Assembly (NCBI GenBank): GCA_050258375.1
Contig: JBLMYQ010000035.1
Span: forward strand, 1 to 44,486
Direction: 5' to 3'
DNA from: JBLMYQ01 sp050258375
GTDB taxonomy: Bacteria > Bacillota > Clostridia > Acetivibrionales > UBA4821
DNA: 44,486 nucleotides
The notes below the pieces were generated by a model, which had not been told where the DNA came from, made no database searches, and was given only the letters and a program-made list of their open reading frames with translations. Both the position numbers and the translations under genes were made by a program. This document shows positions 25,361-33,954 of the stretch, piece by piece (the first letter of the stretch is position 1; every line of letters starts with the position of its first letter).

Positions 25361-26545
25361 GTGAGGTCTGATAGGGATTTGTATCTGAAGGATGCGGATA
25401 AAAAAAGTAGTGAAAGGCCGGGAGGGATAGCAAAGCTGGCTGCCCTTTTGATTCTGTTTGCTGTTTGTATTGGCTTGTTAGTTTATTTGAATGGCGGCAA
25501 TTCAGACTGGAGAAGTATAGTTAACTTAATTAAGAAAAGGGTTATGAATACAAGCGCTGTGAGCATTTCCTCAATTCAGATTGATCCGGATGGAAAATCT
25601 GTATATTTACCATATAAATCAGGAATAGTCTGCGTTAATGCGAATGGAATAAAATATTATAATTTAAAAGGGAAAGAAGAGTGGAGGGACGAAAGGTCTC
25701 TCGGAAACCCATTGGTTAAGGCAACTGAAAAGTATCTCATTGTAGGAGATGCAGTTTCAAAGATGCTTTATTTGTTTAATGGGAAAAACCTTCTGTGGGA
25801 AAAATCTATTGATGGCGAAATAGCTTCTATTTCGGTTAACGAAAAAGGGTTTTCAGGAGTAATATACAAAGGCAGTAAGACCAAGCTTATTGTTGAAGTG
25901 TTCGATGCTCGCGGAATAAAGAGAATGAGCAGATATTATTCCAGTAATTATGCTGTTGATTTGCAGATTTCACAAGACAACAAATATGCTGCAATTGGTG
26001 AAATGGATGTTAATGGATTAAAGGTCTCTACGGGAGTAGGTGTAATACCTATTGGTACAGAGCTATACTCAAGCTTTTTTGAAGAAGGCTCGGTATTTGC
26101 CAACTTAAATTATATTGGCAAAGATTTAATACTTGTATTAGATGATAAAATAGTAAATGTTAAGCTGCCTGATTGCAGTAAAACAATAATTAAAGAGCTC
26201 GAAAAAGGCCAAGTCACAAGCTTAGATACTGGAAGCGGAAAGTACATAGTGTTAATAGAGAAAACCAACAAGTTTCTTAGTATGGCAAACAGCCTTAAGA
26301 TTCTAAATCCCGGCGGGAAGCAAATTGGAGCTTATGAAATGCCTGGGAGAGTAGTAAATGTTGATTCTGACCGTGAAATAATTGCTGTCAATTCAGGAGA
26401 TAAAATAATATTTTTAAATTCTTCGGGTGCAGAAATAAGCCGGTTCAATCCTAAGAAGGAAGTCCAGGAAGTAAAACTTTGCTATGATAGTAGTCATGCA
26501 GCGGTTATGTATCCCGACCGCGTTGATATAATTAATGTTTACTGA
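25361..26545 (+). CDS. Membrane-anchored beta-propeller-like protein (DUF5711-like)
   Basis: About 394 residues. A short basic N-terminus is followed by one helix (LAALLILFAVCIGLLVYLNGG) and a long outward domain of repeated WD/PQQ-like strands (SISSIQIDPDGKSVYLPYKS, ISQDNKYAAIGEMD, VNSGDKIIFLNSSG), typical of DUF5711 proteins of Clostridia. It has no catalytic motif and the function is unknown. The start is uncertain. GTG 25361 lies 5 bases after GGAGG, while ATG 25358 is only 2 bases after it. It precedes the cvpA-like and sleB genes. Confidence 0.75.
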   Translation: MRSDRDLYLKDADKKSSERPGGIAKLAALLILFAVCIGLLVYLNGGNSDWRSIVNLIKKRVMNTSAVSISSIQIDPDGKSVYLPYKSGIVCVNANGIKYYNLKGKEEWRDERSLGNPLVKATEKYLIVGDAVSKMLYLFNGKNLLWEKSIDGEIASISVNEKGFSGVIYKGSKTKLIVEVFDARGIKRMSRYYSSNYAVDLQISQDNKYAAIGEMDVNGLKVSTGVGVIPIGTELYSSFFEEGSVFANLNYIGKDLILVLDDKIVNVKLPDCSKTIIKELEKGQVTSLDTGSGKYIVLIEKTNKFLSMANSLKILNPGGKQIGAYEMPGRVVNVDSDREIIAVNSGDKIIFLNSSGAEISRFNPKKEVQEVKLCYDSSHAAVMYPDRVDIINVY

Positions 26546-26562
26546 AAGGAATGATAATTTTT

Positions 26563-27252
26563 ATGAATTGGATTGATTTTGCGGTAATTGGTATAGTTGT
26601 TGCATATTCTCTTATTGGATATGCAAGAGGATTTGTTTATTCTGTATTTAAAGTTGCATCATTTTTTGTCTCGGCATTTTTATCAATTCAAGCATATCCT
26701 TATGTATCAAAACTTCTTATTTCTGTTATGCATCTTGATAGTACTTTAAAAAAGATGATTGGCGAAAATCTCGACAAAATTATTACACCTGAGCAGCTTG
26801 CCAAGCCAAATCCTGTTACTGGCATTATCGAATCATGGAGCTTGCCCAAGCCTATTGAAGAAATGGTGATGAATGGTGCTGCAGTTCAGGTAGGACAGAT
26901 GAAACAGAGTATTGTTGAAAACATTAGTGCCAGCTTATCAATAGTAGCAGTGAATTTAATAAGTATTATTGCTGTTTTTGCTATTGTAAGCTTTATACTG
27001 ATTTTTGCCAGAAGTATATTACAAGGAATTGCCAGCCTTCCGATATTTGCACAAATAAACAGGGCGGGTGGTTTCGTATTCGGGATACTTGAAGGATTAA
27101 TTGTTATTTACATAGGGTTTGCTGTTTTAACCATTTTTTCTTCATCCAAGGATATGCAGAATATATTTTCAGCAATAAATACATCTTTAGTCGCAAAGCA
27201 GCTATATGCTAATAATATTCTTATCCTATGGGCTTTTGGAGGGAAGAAATAG
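26563..27252 (+). CDS. CvpA-family membrane protein
   Basis: 229 residues with four hydrophobic segments. The opening NWIDFAVIGIVVAYSLIGYA and the following RGFVYSVFKVASFFVSAF are the CvpA (colicin V production) family signature. Between helices 2 and 3 lies an ~80-residue outward loop. The biochemical role of CvpA proteins in Firmicutes is not settled. ATG 26563 is 12 bases after AAAGGA, which is rather far. The ATG at 26551 touches that RBS directly, so the start is not certain. A terminator follows the gene. Confidence 0.83.
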   Translation: MNWIDFAVIGIVVAYSLIGYARGFVYSVFKVASFFVSAFLSIQAYPYVSKLLISVMHLDSTLKKMIGENLDKIITPEQLAKPNPVTGIIESWSLPKPIEEMVMNGAAVQVGQMKQSIVENISASLSIVAVNLISIIAVFAIVSFILIFARSILQGIASLPIFAQINRAGGFVFGILEGLIVIYIGFAVLTIFSSSKDMQNIFSAINTSLVAKQLYANNILILWAFGGKK

Positions 27253-27321
27253 ATAGGCTTTGAGAGATTTTGAAGATAGGATTAGAGGGAAGGTTAAGTG
27301 GGGAGTTTGTCAATAGGCTGG

Positions 27322-27357
27322 ATAACACGCAAAAAAGTTGCGTGTTATTTTTATTTT
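27322..27357 (+). terminator. Rho-independent terminator between cvpA-like and sleB genes
   Basis: ATAACACGC / GCGTGTTAT perfect 9-base stem with a 9-base loop, then TTTTATTTT. It makes a separate sporulation-type promoter for sleB likely, although I cannot recognise one in the 50 bases before the gene. Confidence 0.85.
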
Positions 27358-27409
27358 AAGAATAATTTTTGGTTATAGACAAAAGATATATGGAGAAGGA
27401 GGGGATTAT

Positions 27410-27952
27410 TTGAAAAAGTACAAAATAATTGCTGTATTTATAATTGCTGCTGCGGTTTGTATTGTAATTAATAATCTGACGGTAGAGAACTGGAATGTTG
27501 TATCTACAGGAGAGGATACTTATCAGAGGTATGATTGTGGTAATGGTATTTTGCAGACATTCAAGGAGGCTTTTGCTGTTAAGAGTCCAGGGAAGAGTGA
27601 TATGGCAAGTCTTATGGCAAGAGCAATAAACGGAGAAGCAAGAGGAGAGCCGTATGTAGGACAAGTTGCTGTCGGAGCGGTTATATTAAATCGTACTGAA
27701 AATGCAAAATTTCCAAAGACTGTTCCGGGGGTTATTTATCAGCCGGGAGCATTTACTGCAGTGTCAGATGGACAAATAAATCTGCCTATTTCAGGGTCGA
27801 CAAGCAGCTATAAAGCCGCAAGAGATGCTTTGAACGGATGGGACCCGACAGGAGGGTGCATATACTATTTTAATCCTTCTACTGCGACCAGCAAATGGAT
27901 TTGGGGAAGACCACAGGTTACAAGAATAGGCAAACATGTCTTTGCTAAATAA
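27410..27952 (+). CDS. sleB: Spore cortex-lytic enzyme SleB-like cell wall hydrolase
   Basis: 180 residues. An N-terminal helix (IIAVFIIAAAVCIVINN) acts as signal or anchor. The C-terminal Hydrolase_2 domain begins at ~residue 65 with LMARAINGEARGEPYVGQVA (the catalytic Glu lies in this stretch) and continues VGAVILNRTENAKFP, FTAVSDGQINLP and GGCIYYFNP. It would cleave cortex peptidoglycan as a lytic transglycosylase during germination. It lacks the N-terminal peptidoglycan-binding domain of Bacillus SleB, so it is shorter. The start is TTG 27410, 5 bases after AGGAGGGG. It is paired with ypeB, as in other spore-formers. Confidence 0.85.
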   Translation: MKKYKIIAVFIIAAAVCIVINNLTVENWNVVSTGEDTYQRYDCGNGILQTFKEAFAVKSPGKSDMASLMARAINGEARGEPYVGQVAVGAVILNRTENAKFPKTVPGVIYQPGAFTAVSDGQINLPISGSTSSYKAARDALNGWDPTGGCIYYFNPSTATSKWIWGRPQVTRIGKHVFAK

Positions 27953-27988
27953 CTTGCTCCCTATCCTTAAAAGAGGAGGAAATAGATA

Positions 27989-28015
27989 ATGAAAGGAAGA
28001 GAATGGTTTGAATAA
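27989..28015 (+). CDS. Possible 8-codon leader minicistron before ypeB
   Basis: ATG with AGGAGG 9 bases upstream, reading MKGREWFE and stop. It overlaps the TTG start of ypeB (28008) in another frame. Its RBS is better than that of ypeB, so it may couple translation of ypeB. It may also be chance. Confidence 0.35.
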   Translation: MKGREWFE

Positions 28016-29399
28016 ATTCAGAGGAAAATTATTGGATTTCAAAAAACGGTTAAGCGATAGACATATGTACAGTATTGTAATAACAGTAATAGGATTCGTA
28101 GCGGTTTGGGGGATGTACCAACTAAAAACCGAAATGGAATTTCATCAAAAAACCGAAAATCAGTATAATAGAGCTTTTTTTGAAACGGTTGAATATGTCC
28201 AGAATGTTGAAACTCTCATGGCTAAATCAATGATTGCAAATACAAAAGAGCAGGGAATAATAAATCTTTCAGAGGTTTGGAGGCAGGCGAACCTTGCGCA
28301 GGCAAATTTGGGGCAGCTTCCCATAAACCAGCTCGCACTTGATAATACGGTTAAATTTTTAACTCAGGTAAGCGATTTTTCGTATTCACTGGTTAAGCAA
28401 AGTCTTGACGGTAGTAAAATTACGCAGAAGCAGATGGATGATATGAAGACGCTGTATGATTACTCTGTAAAAATGTCAAATAATCTGAATCAGCTGCAGG
28501 CAGAACTAAGTCAGGGCAGAATTAAATGGGGAGAACTTGTTAAAAAAGGAACCCCGATTTTCAATAAGACATCAAAAAATTTTACTACAACACAATTTGA
28601 AAATCTAGAAAAGGATTTTAAAGAATTTCCCAGCCTTATTTATGACGGACCGTTTTCCGACGGGCTTAGAAACCAACAGCCTGTTGGGCTGACGGGAGAC
28701 ATGGTTAATCAGAAGCAGGCGCAGAATGTGGCGGTTAAATTTATTGGGGCTGATAAGGTAAAAGAAATAAAACCAATGGGAACAACAGAAGGAACAATAA
28801 AATCTTTCAACTTTCAGGTAAAATTAAATAATTCTGAAGGAACGGATGGTGTTGTCATTGAAATAACGAAAAAAGGTGGCCATCCACTTTTATATATGTT
28901 TAATAAGAAAATAGGCCGCGAGGCTGTAAAGATTGATCAGGCAAAGGTGGCAGCAAAAAAATTCCTTGAGAGCAGAGGCTTCAAAAGTATGGAGGAAACA
29001 TACTATTTGAAGGAAGACGGTATTGCAACAATAAATTATGCTTACTCGCAAAATGGAGTTACAGTTTATCCTGACTTAATTAAAGTTAAGGTTGCTCTTG
29101 ATGATGGCGAAATAGTAGGCTTTGAAAGCAAAGCATATCTTACATCACACAAGGAAAGGAAAATAGCAGCTCCGAAAGTAACGCAGGAGCAGGCAAAAAA
29201 GATTATAAATCCAAAGCTCAAAGTGTTTTCGTCAGGATTAGCAATAATTCCTACGCCAAGCAGAGCTGAAAAACTGACTTATGAATTTAAAGGAAAGGTT
29301 GAGGGAAGAGATTTCATAGTGTATGTAAATGCGGTAACCGGAAGGGAAGAGCAGATTTTGCTGATAGTTAATACGCCTAATGGGATTCTAACCATGTAA
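28008..29399 (+). CDS. ypeB: Germination protein YpeB
   Basis: 463 residues. An N-terminal helix (SIVITVIGFVAVWGMYQL) is followed by a helical region of ~170 residues (ETLMAKSMIANTKEQGIINL) and then PepSY-type domains (NQKQAQNVAVKFIGADKV; VKIDQAKVAAKKFLESRGF; VTQEQAKKIINPKLKV). YpeB is needed for SleB to be placed and stabilised in the spore, and the two are encoded together here with a 55-base gap. The start is TTG 28008 with AAAGGAAGAG upstream. An 8-codon ORF overlaps the start. The gene is followed by an inverted-repeat element. Confidence 0.9.
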   Translation: MNKFRGKLLDFKKRLSDRHMYSIVITVIGFVAVWGMYQLKTEMEFHQKTENQYNRAFFETVEYVQNVETLMAKSMIANTKEQGIINLSEVWRQANLAQANLGQLPINQLALDNTVKFLTQVSDFSYSLVKQSLDGSKITQKQMDDMKTLYDYSVKMSNNLNQLQAELSQGRIKWGELVKKGTPIFNKTSKNFTTTQFENLEKDFKEFPSLIYDGPFSDGLRNQQPVGLTGDMVNQKQAQNVAVKFIGADKVKEIKPMGTTEGTIKSFNFQVKLNNSEGTDGVVIEITKKGGHPLLYMFNKKIGREAVKIDQAKVAAKKFLESRGFKSMEETYYLKEDGIATINYAYSQNGVTVYPDLIKVKVALDDGEIVGFESKAYLTSHKERKIAAPKVTQEQAKKIINPKLKVFSSGLAIIPTPSRAEKLTYEFKGKVEGRDFIVYVNAVTGREEQILLIVNTPNGILTM

Positions 29400-29423
29400 T
29401 AAATAAAAACAAATAGCCAGATA

Positions 29424-29526
29424 AGACCCCTCTTTCTCCCCTAAAAAGGGACGAAAAGTATTATTTTAGAGAAAATCTTTATAGAATGTGCTGTTCGCTC
29501 CCTTGATAGGGAGGATAGGAGGGTCT
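29424..29526. repeat. Inverted-repeat element, copy 1 (37-base arms outward)
   Basis: The left arm 29424-29460 begins AGACCCCTC and ends CGAAAAGTA. The right arm 29490-29526 is its imperfect reverse complement and ends GGAGGGTCT. A 29-base core separates them. Each arm has an internal small hairpin (CCCCT..AGGG or CTCCC..GGGAG). It lies between the convergent ypeB and sugar-binding protein genes and may terminate both. The same unit recurs at 44218-44347 in inside-out order. Confidence 0.75.
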
Positions 29527-29573
29527 ATATTTGGAATTGTTTGCATCCATGTGTTTACCCTATAGGGCTTAAT

Positions 29574-30446
29574 TTATATGAATTTTTCTATATTTTCTCT
29601 CAATACTATTTCGATTCTTGTGTTTACGCAGTCTTTTTCAGGAACGATGCCATGAGAAAGGTAGTCATACAATATCTTCAAGCTAAGATATCCCTGCATG
29701 AACGAGTCCTGAAAAATTAGTGCACTGAAATTTCCCTGCATAAGGTATTTGGCTGTCAGTTGATTTGGTTCAAACCCGATAACCTTTAGGGGAGACGGAA
29801 GCTCTATATTATCAAATGCGTTTGTTAGCGCAAGCGTTCCGAGGGCAGAGGTAACGAAAATACCATTATAATCATTAAGATTTGAAAGCTTTTTAATGAC
29901 AGGACTAAAATGGTCTTCTTCACTTTCGTCGTAACTAATTATCTTACTGATTTTTATATTAGGGAAAGAGGTTTTCAATTTATCTTTAAAGCCTGCAGTT
30001 CTTTGCTTTAAAGTATACAGCTCAGTACTGCCTGAAAGTATTATTACATTTCCGTCTGAGCATAGGAAGTTGCCCATAAGCTCTCCGCATAATCTTCCAC
30101 AGGCATAATTATCTGCGCCTACATAAAAAAGCCTTTTGCTGTAAGGGGCATCGTCGGCTACTGTTACCACGGGAATATCGTTGTCTGTTGCTTCATCAAT
30201 AAGAAAATTCAGTTGCGTTGCACTTGCAGGAATAATAACTATTCCGTCAGGCTTGAGGTCAATTGCATGAGCAAGGATTTGAAGCTGACGAGAAGCGTTA
30301 TGGCTTTTGGTTTCAAGAAATTCAATTTTAACATTATGTCGTGCAAGCTCTTTGGCGGCTTTTTGCATTCCTTCTCTCAATGTATCAAAAAAGATACCGC
30401 TTTCTGTTGGGAATATAACAAAAAGACGCAAATTTGATCTTGGCAT
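29574..30446 (-). CDS. Stand-alone periplasmic-binding-type sugar-binding domain protein without HTH or signal
   Basis: 290 residues, type-1 periplasmic-binding fold as in the LacI family and ribose-binding proteins. Visible features are LFVIFPTESGIFFDTLREGM, LKPDGIVIIPASATQLNFLI, NDIPVVTVADDAP, YVGADNYACGRLCGELMG and GIFVTSALGTLALTNAFDN. It begins directly with the ligand-binding domain. There is no helix-turn-helix, lipobox or secretion signal, so it should be cytoplasmic. The RBS AAAGGAG lies 6 bases before ATG, and the 107-base upstream gap is too short for a lost HTH. It may be a ligand sensor or remnant regulator. The ligand is unknown. Confidence 0.7.
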   Translation of the reverse strand: MPRSNLRLFVIFPTESGIFFDTLREGMQKAAKELARHNVKIEFLETKSHNASRQLQILAHAIDLKPDGIVIIPASATQLNFLIDEATDNDIPVVTVADDAPYSKRLFYVGADNYACGRLCGELMGNFLCSDGNVIILSGSTELYTLKQRTAGFKDKLKTSFPNIKISKIISYDESEEDHFSPVIKKLSNLNDYNGIFVTSALGTLALTNAFDNIELPSPLKVIGFEPNQLTAKYLMQGNFSALIFQDSFMQGYLSLKILYDYLSHGIVPEKDCVNTRIEIVLRENIEKFI

Positions 30447-30553
30447 GGCAAACTCCTTTATTATAATTTCAAAAAGTTAGCTTTCGTTATAATATTTTAA
30501 CATAAATTTTTAAGTTCAACATTTAATATAAAAATTATTATATTTAAATTATT

Positions 30554-32194
30554 TTAATTCTTTTTTCTTAAGAATTCTTCTCTAAGAATTCTTCGGATTA
30601 TTTTACCTGTTTTTGTTTTTGGAATATCTTTTGTTATCTCAATTTCTTGAGGTACTGCAAAGGGAGATAATAATTTCCGCACATGAGAACGCAGTTCGAT
30701 TTTTAACTGAGGGGTTGGTAATAAATCCGGCTTTAAAACTATAAAGGCAACGATTTTTTCTCCAAGCAGTTCATCAGGGATTCCTACAACAGCACTTTCG
30801 GCTACTGCAGAATGCTCAATAAGAGTGCTCTCTACCTCAAAAGGGCTTATAAGATGACCGGCAGTATTTATGATATCATCGTTCCTTCCTGTGAACCAGA
30901 AATAACCATTAATATCCTTGCTTGCTTTATCGCCTGTCATATACCATTCGTTAACAAATTTAGAAGTGTAAGCGTCTTCTGCATTCCAGTAAGCTTTAAA
31001 CATGGACGGCCAAGGTGGTTTAATAGCCAGATGCCCCACAGTTTCAGCAGGAACAGGTAAATAATTATCATCAAGGATTTCTGCTTGAACAGGTTCAATT
31101 GTTTTTCCCATAGAACCAGGGAATATATTTGTAGATTTTGAATTGGCAATCATTATACAGCCTGTTTCAGTCTGAAACCATGTGTCATGCACAGGCAGCC
31201 CTAAGAATTCTTCTGCCCATCTGATTACCTTTGGATTAAGAGCTTCTCCGACCGAAGCAATATGTCTTAAGGTTGAAAAATTATAGCGTCTTATGGTTTC
31301 TTCCTTCTCGTTCATCATCATTCTAAGCAGTGTGGGTGCTGTATATAAGACGTTTACACTATATTCCTGTATAAGATTAAAAATTACCTGCGGAGAATAA
31401 GAGCTTTCATAAGACACAGAAGTTACTAAATTTGACAAAGGTCCAAGGACTCCGTAGGATATTCCGGTAATCCAGGCAGTATCTGCCGTACACAAGTAAA
31501 TATCTTTTTCCTGTAAACCCAGAATATTTTTACTGGTTGAATAGCTGCCTACAAGTAAACCATGCACATGAATTACACCTTTGGGCTTGCCGGTAGTACC
31601 GGATGTATAATTTATCAATGCAGGACTGTCCACAAAAGTTTCGCGGCAGGAGCAGCTTTCTGGGAAATCCTTATACTGATAGAAATCAATTATTCCGTCT
31701 GATGCAGGATTTTCAATTGATTCTTTACCAATTACGATAATATTTTTTAATGAGTCCAATTTGCTTTTTGCACTTAACACTTTATTAAGCAATGAAGCCT
31801 CGACAATTATTGTTGAGGCTTTACAATCAGACAACCTATCTACAATGGCATCCTCTCCAAATGAGGAAAATAAAACTCCTAAAATTGCTCCACGTTTCAA
31901 TATGCCTAAAAGTGCAATATAAAAATCGGCACTTCTTTCTGAATACACAAATACACGATCTCCGGCAAGAACCCCTGAATCCTTTAAGAAATTTGCGAAT
32001 TGGGAGGAGCGGCGGGAAAGAAAATCGTAGGTGAGGAAGTGTTCACTGCCGGTTTTACTTCTGCATATTATTGCAGTGCTGTTACCATATCCATTTTCAC
32101 ATATTTTATCAGTTATTTCGTATCCGATATTAAAATGACCCGATTTGCAGGTTGTTAACCCAAACCTTCGGTATTCACTATCCCAATTCCACAT
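30554..32194 (-). CDS. Acetyl-CoA-synthetase-like adenylate-forming enzyme of a Dlt-like operon
   Basis: 546 residues, ANL superfamily. The AMP-binding P-loop is INYTSGTTGKPKGVIHVHG near residue 200, then TWFQTETG, YMTGDKASKDINGYFWFTGR with the adenosine-binding Asp, and the C-terminal lysine motif PKTKTGKIIRR. Overall similarity is to acetyl/acyl-CoA synthetases (AcsA type), including the N-terminal NIGYEITDKI and SRRSSQFANFL, and not to the shorter DltA D-alanine ligase. It is last in an operon with a carrier protein 15 bases upstream, so it probably adenylates a carboxylic acid and loads it on that carrier (inference). The substrate is unknown. RBS AGGAG lies 9 bases before ATG. Confidence 0.83.
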   Translation of the reverse strand: MWNWDSEYRRFGLTTCKSGHFNIGYEITDKICENGYGNSTAIICRSKTGSEHFLTYDFLSRRSSQFANFLKDSGVLAGDRVFVYSERSADFYIALLGILKRGAILGVLFSSFGEDAIVDRLSDCKASTIIVEASLLNKVLSAKSKLDSLKNIIVIGKESIENPASDGIIDFYQYKDFPESCSCRETFVDSPALINYTSGTTGKPKGVIHVHGLLVGSYSTSKNILGLQEKDIYLCTADTAWITGISYGVLGPLSNLVTSVSYESSYSPQVIFNLIQEYSVNVLYTAPTLLRMMMNEKEETIRRYNFSTLRHIASVGEALNPKVIRWAEEFLGLPVHDTWFQTETGCIMIANSKSTNIFPGSMGKTIEPVQAEILDDNYLPVPAETVGHLAIKPPWPSMFKAYWNAEDAYTSKFVNEWYMTGDKASKDINGYFWFTGRNDDIINTAGHLISPFEVESTLIEHSAVAESAVVGIPDELLGEKIVAFIVLKPDLLPTPQLKIELRSHVRKLLSPFAVPQEIEITKDIPKTKTGKIIRRILREEFLRKKN

Positions 32195-32209
32195 TGTATA
32201 TTTCTCCTA

Positions 32210-32464
32210 TTAAAGCTTGCTTGCCAGCAATTTGCTTTGTACAAGCTTTTCAATATCATTCAGACTATCGACGTTGTTTTCTACAAATTCATAATATTCG
32301 AGAGATGTTCCGTATTGGGTATTTAAGAAAAATATAAGGTCAAGGGTACCGAATGAATCAATGAAGCCTGTTGAAAACAGCGGTTCATCTGCCTCAATGG
32401 AGGTCTTTTGAAAAATAATATTTTCTAACAGAAAGCTTTTTAATACATTTAGGTCTAATGACAT
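32210..32464 (-). CDS. Acyl/D-alanyl carrier protein-like (DltC-like)
   Basis: 84 residues, four-helix acyl-carrier fold. The phosphopantetheine site is S37 in GFIDSFGTLDLIFFL, with DSF in place of the common DSL. The N-terminal helix is VLKSFLLENI and the C-terminal part SLNDIEKLVQSKLL. It would carry an activated acyl group as a thioester and dock with the MBOAT protein encoded upstream, as DltC docks with DltB. ATG 32464 is preceded by GGGGG at 9 bases, which overlaps the stop of the small DltX-like gene. An earlier in-frame start at 32551 would run across that gene and has no RBS. Confidence 0.83.
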   Translation of the reverse strand: MSLDLNVLKSFLLENIIFQKTSIEADEPLFSTGFIDSFGTLDLIFFLNTQYGTSLEYYEFVENNVDSLNDIEKLVQSKLLASKL

Positions 32465-32478
32465 GTATGTATTCCCCC

Positions 32479-32592
32479 TTAAAAATCTGTATAAATAAAG
32501 CTTGATGAATAATTCATGCTTAAAAAGATTAAAAGAATAATTATCAAGCAAAATAATAAGGCTTTAAAAGCATCAATCATAAAGCTTTTCAT
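32479..32592 (-). CDS. DltX-like single-TM peptide ending FIYTDF
   Basis: 37 codons. Basic N-terminus MKSFMIDAFK, one hydrophobic helix (ALLFCLIIILLIFL), then SMNYSSSFIYTDF and stop. Size, topology and C-terminal motif match DltX, whose C-terminus has the form FIYxxF (for example FIYNEF) and whose tyrosine has been shown to carry the D-alanyl group on the outside during teichoic acid D-alanylation. Y34 would be the equivalent acyl carrier here. RBS GAGG lies 8 bases before ATG. It sits between the MBOAT and carrier genes, both of which it would work with. It is easily missed because of its length. Confidence 0.8.
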   Translation of the reverse strand: MKSFMIDAFKALLFCLIIILLIFLSMNYSSSFIYTDF

Positions 32593-32649
32593 AACAAAAA
32601 CCTCTTTTCGTAATGTTGAAAGCTGCTGCAAGACGTTAGAAGCTTTCTT

Positions 32650-33954
32650 CTAACTGATAAAAAGCATCTTACTAATCACTTTAAGAGAATCATTAATGTT
32701 GAGCACGAAGAATACCCAGCCGATGCAAACAAAATGAAAAGTAAGTAACGTATAAAAAGGTTTCAAAAGGATATTATCTATATTTTGTCTAAGCTTGCTG
32801 TTGCTGTCAAAAAGAAGACGGCTTTTTCCGGTTAATATTTTTTGACGTTTAATTTTAATATTCATATCTGAATAGGCTTTATGTATAGTTAAGCCCATGC
32901 CGTGAAACAAGCCCCAAACAACAAAATTCCAATAAGCTCCATGCCAAAGACCGCAAATCCCCATCGTAATAAATTGGCATATCGCTGCCAGCAGCAAAGG
33001 CGATTTTTTGCCTATGGTTGGCATAAGCTTTTGACCAATCGGCATATAGATATAATCTCTTAACCAGCTCGAAAGGGACATATGCCAACTGTGCCAAAAA
33101 GCGCCGATGTTTTGTTTGAGGTAAGGCTTATTGAAGTTTTCTGGCACATCAAAGCCTAACAATCTTGCACAGCCAATTGCTATATCGGAATAACCTGAAA
33201 AATCAAAATATATTTTAATTGCGTAAGCATATGCTGCTAACCAAAGGGCTAGTGTCCCAACGTCCGGGTTTTTGGAAAAGTTTATCAAGGGCAGTGCATA
33301 AAAGCCTATAATATCTGCAATAAGTATCTTTTTTGCTAATCCAATTATAATTCGTTTGACTCCATATGTCAAAAATTCAGGCTTAAACTTGGGAGCTTGC
33401 CGTAATTGCTTTGAAAAAGGCTGAAACCTTTTTATAGGACCCGATACAAGGGTAGGAAAAAACATGGCAAAGGACAAGAATTCTATTAGGGTTGGCTTCT
33501 TGATTCTTCCATGATAGCAGTCCACCAGATAATGAATAAACTCAAAAATAAAAAATGAAAGTCCTAGAGGAACAAGTATTTGGGGAATCGCAAACGATTT
33601 ATTCAAACTAGCAAGAGAAAACATATCATTAATTGTTGAAAGGATAAGCTTCAAATATTTAAAATATCCCAGGACAAGAACACACCCGGTAATAGATAAC
33701 CACAAGATTACCGAGGCATCCTTTATTCTTGGATTTCCATGCTCTGTACGATATTTTTCTATCAATAAACCGCTTCCGTATACAAACAAAGAAAGTACAA
33801 TTATCAAAGGGGTATATGCAGGAAAGTAGCTTGTATAAAAAATTATACTTCCAATAACAATACCTATAGATCTCCATTCTGGCTTAAGAACAAACCAGTA
33901 TACAAGGAAAAAAACAAAAAGAAAAATACCGAAGGTCCAGGTATTAAAAATCAC
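32650..33954 (-). CDS. MBOAT-family O-acyltransferase (DltB/AlgI-like)
   Basis: 434 residues with about ten or more membrane segments. Family motifs are FFPTLVSGPIKRFQPF, KIYFDFSGYSDIAIGCARLL, NFNKPYLKQNIGAFWHSWH, LSSWLRDYIYMPIG and GLWHGAYWNFVVWGLFHG, with H338 as the invariant catalytic His. It would pass an acyl group from a cytoplasmic carrier across the membrane to an extracellular acceptor. The start is GTG 33954, overlapping the SGNH gene stop by 4 bases (GTGA), with GGGAGG upstream. Adjacent carrier, SGNH and DltX-like genes favour a DltB-type role over a CoA-dependent AlgI/PatA role. Confidence 0.9.
   Translation of the reverse strand: MIFNTWTFGIFLFVFFLVYWFVLKPEWRSIGIVIGSIIFYTSYFPAYTPLIIVLSLFVYGSGLLIEKYRTEHGNPRIKDASVILWLSITGCVLVLGYFKYLKLILSTINDMFSLASLNKSFAIPQILVPLGLSFFIFEFIHYLVDCYHGRIKKPTLIEFLSFAMFFPTLVSGPIKRFQPFSKQLRQAPKFKPEFLTYGVKRIIIGLAKKILIADIIGFYALPLINFSKNPDVGTLALWLAAYAYAIKIYFDFSGYSDIAIGCARLLGFDVPENFNKPYLKQNIGAFWHSWHMSLSSWLRDYIYMPIGQKLMPTIGKKSPLLLAAICQFITMGICGLWHGAYWNFVVWGLFHGMGLTIHKAYSDMNIKIKRQKILTGKSRLLFDSNSKLRQNIDNILLKPFYTLLTFHFVCIGWVFFVLNINDSLKVISKMLFIS

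Noticed and set aside
29424..29526. CRISPR array
   Set aside because: Only two inverted, imperfect arms exist, without regularly spaced direct repeats. No cas gene is in the window.
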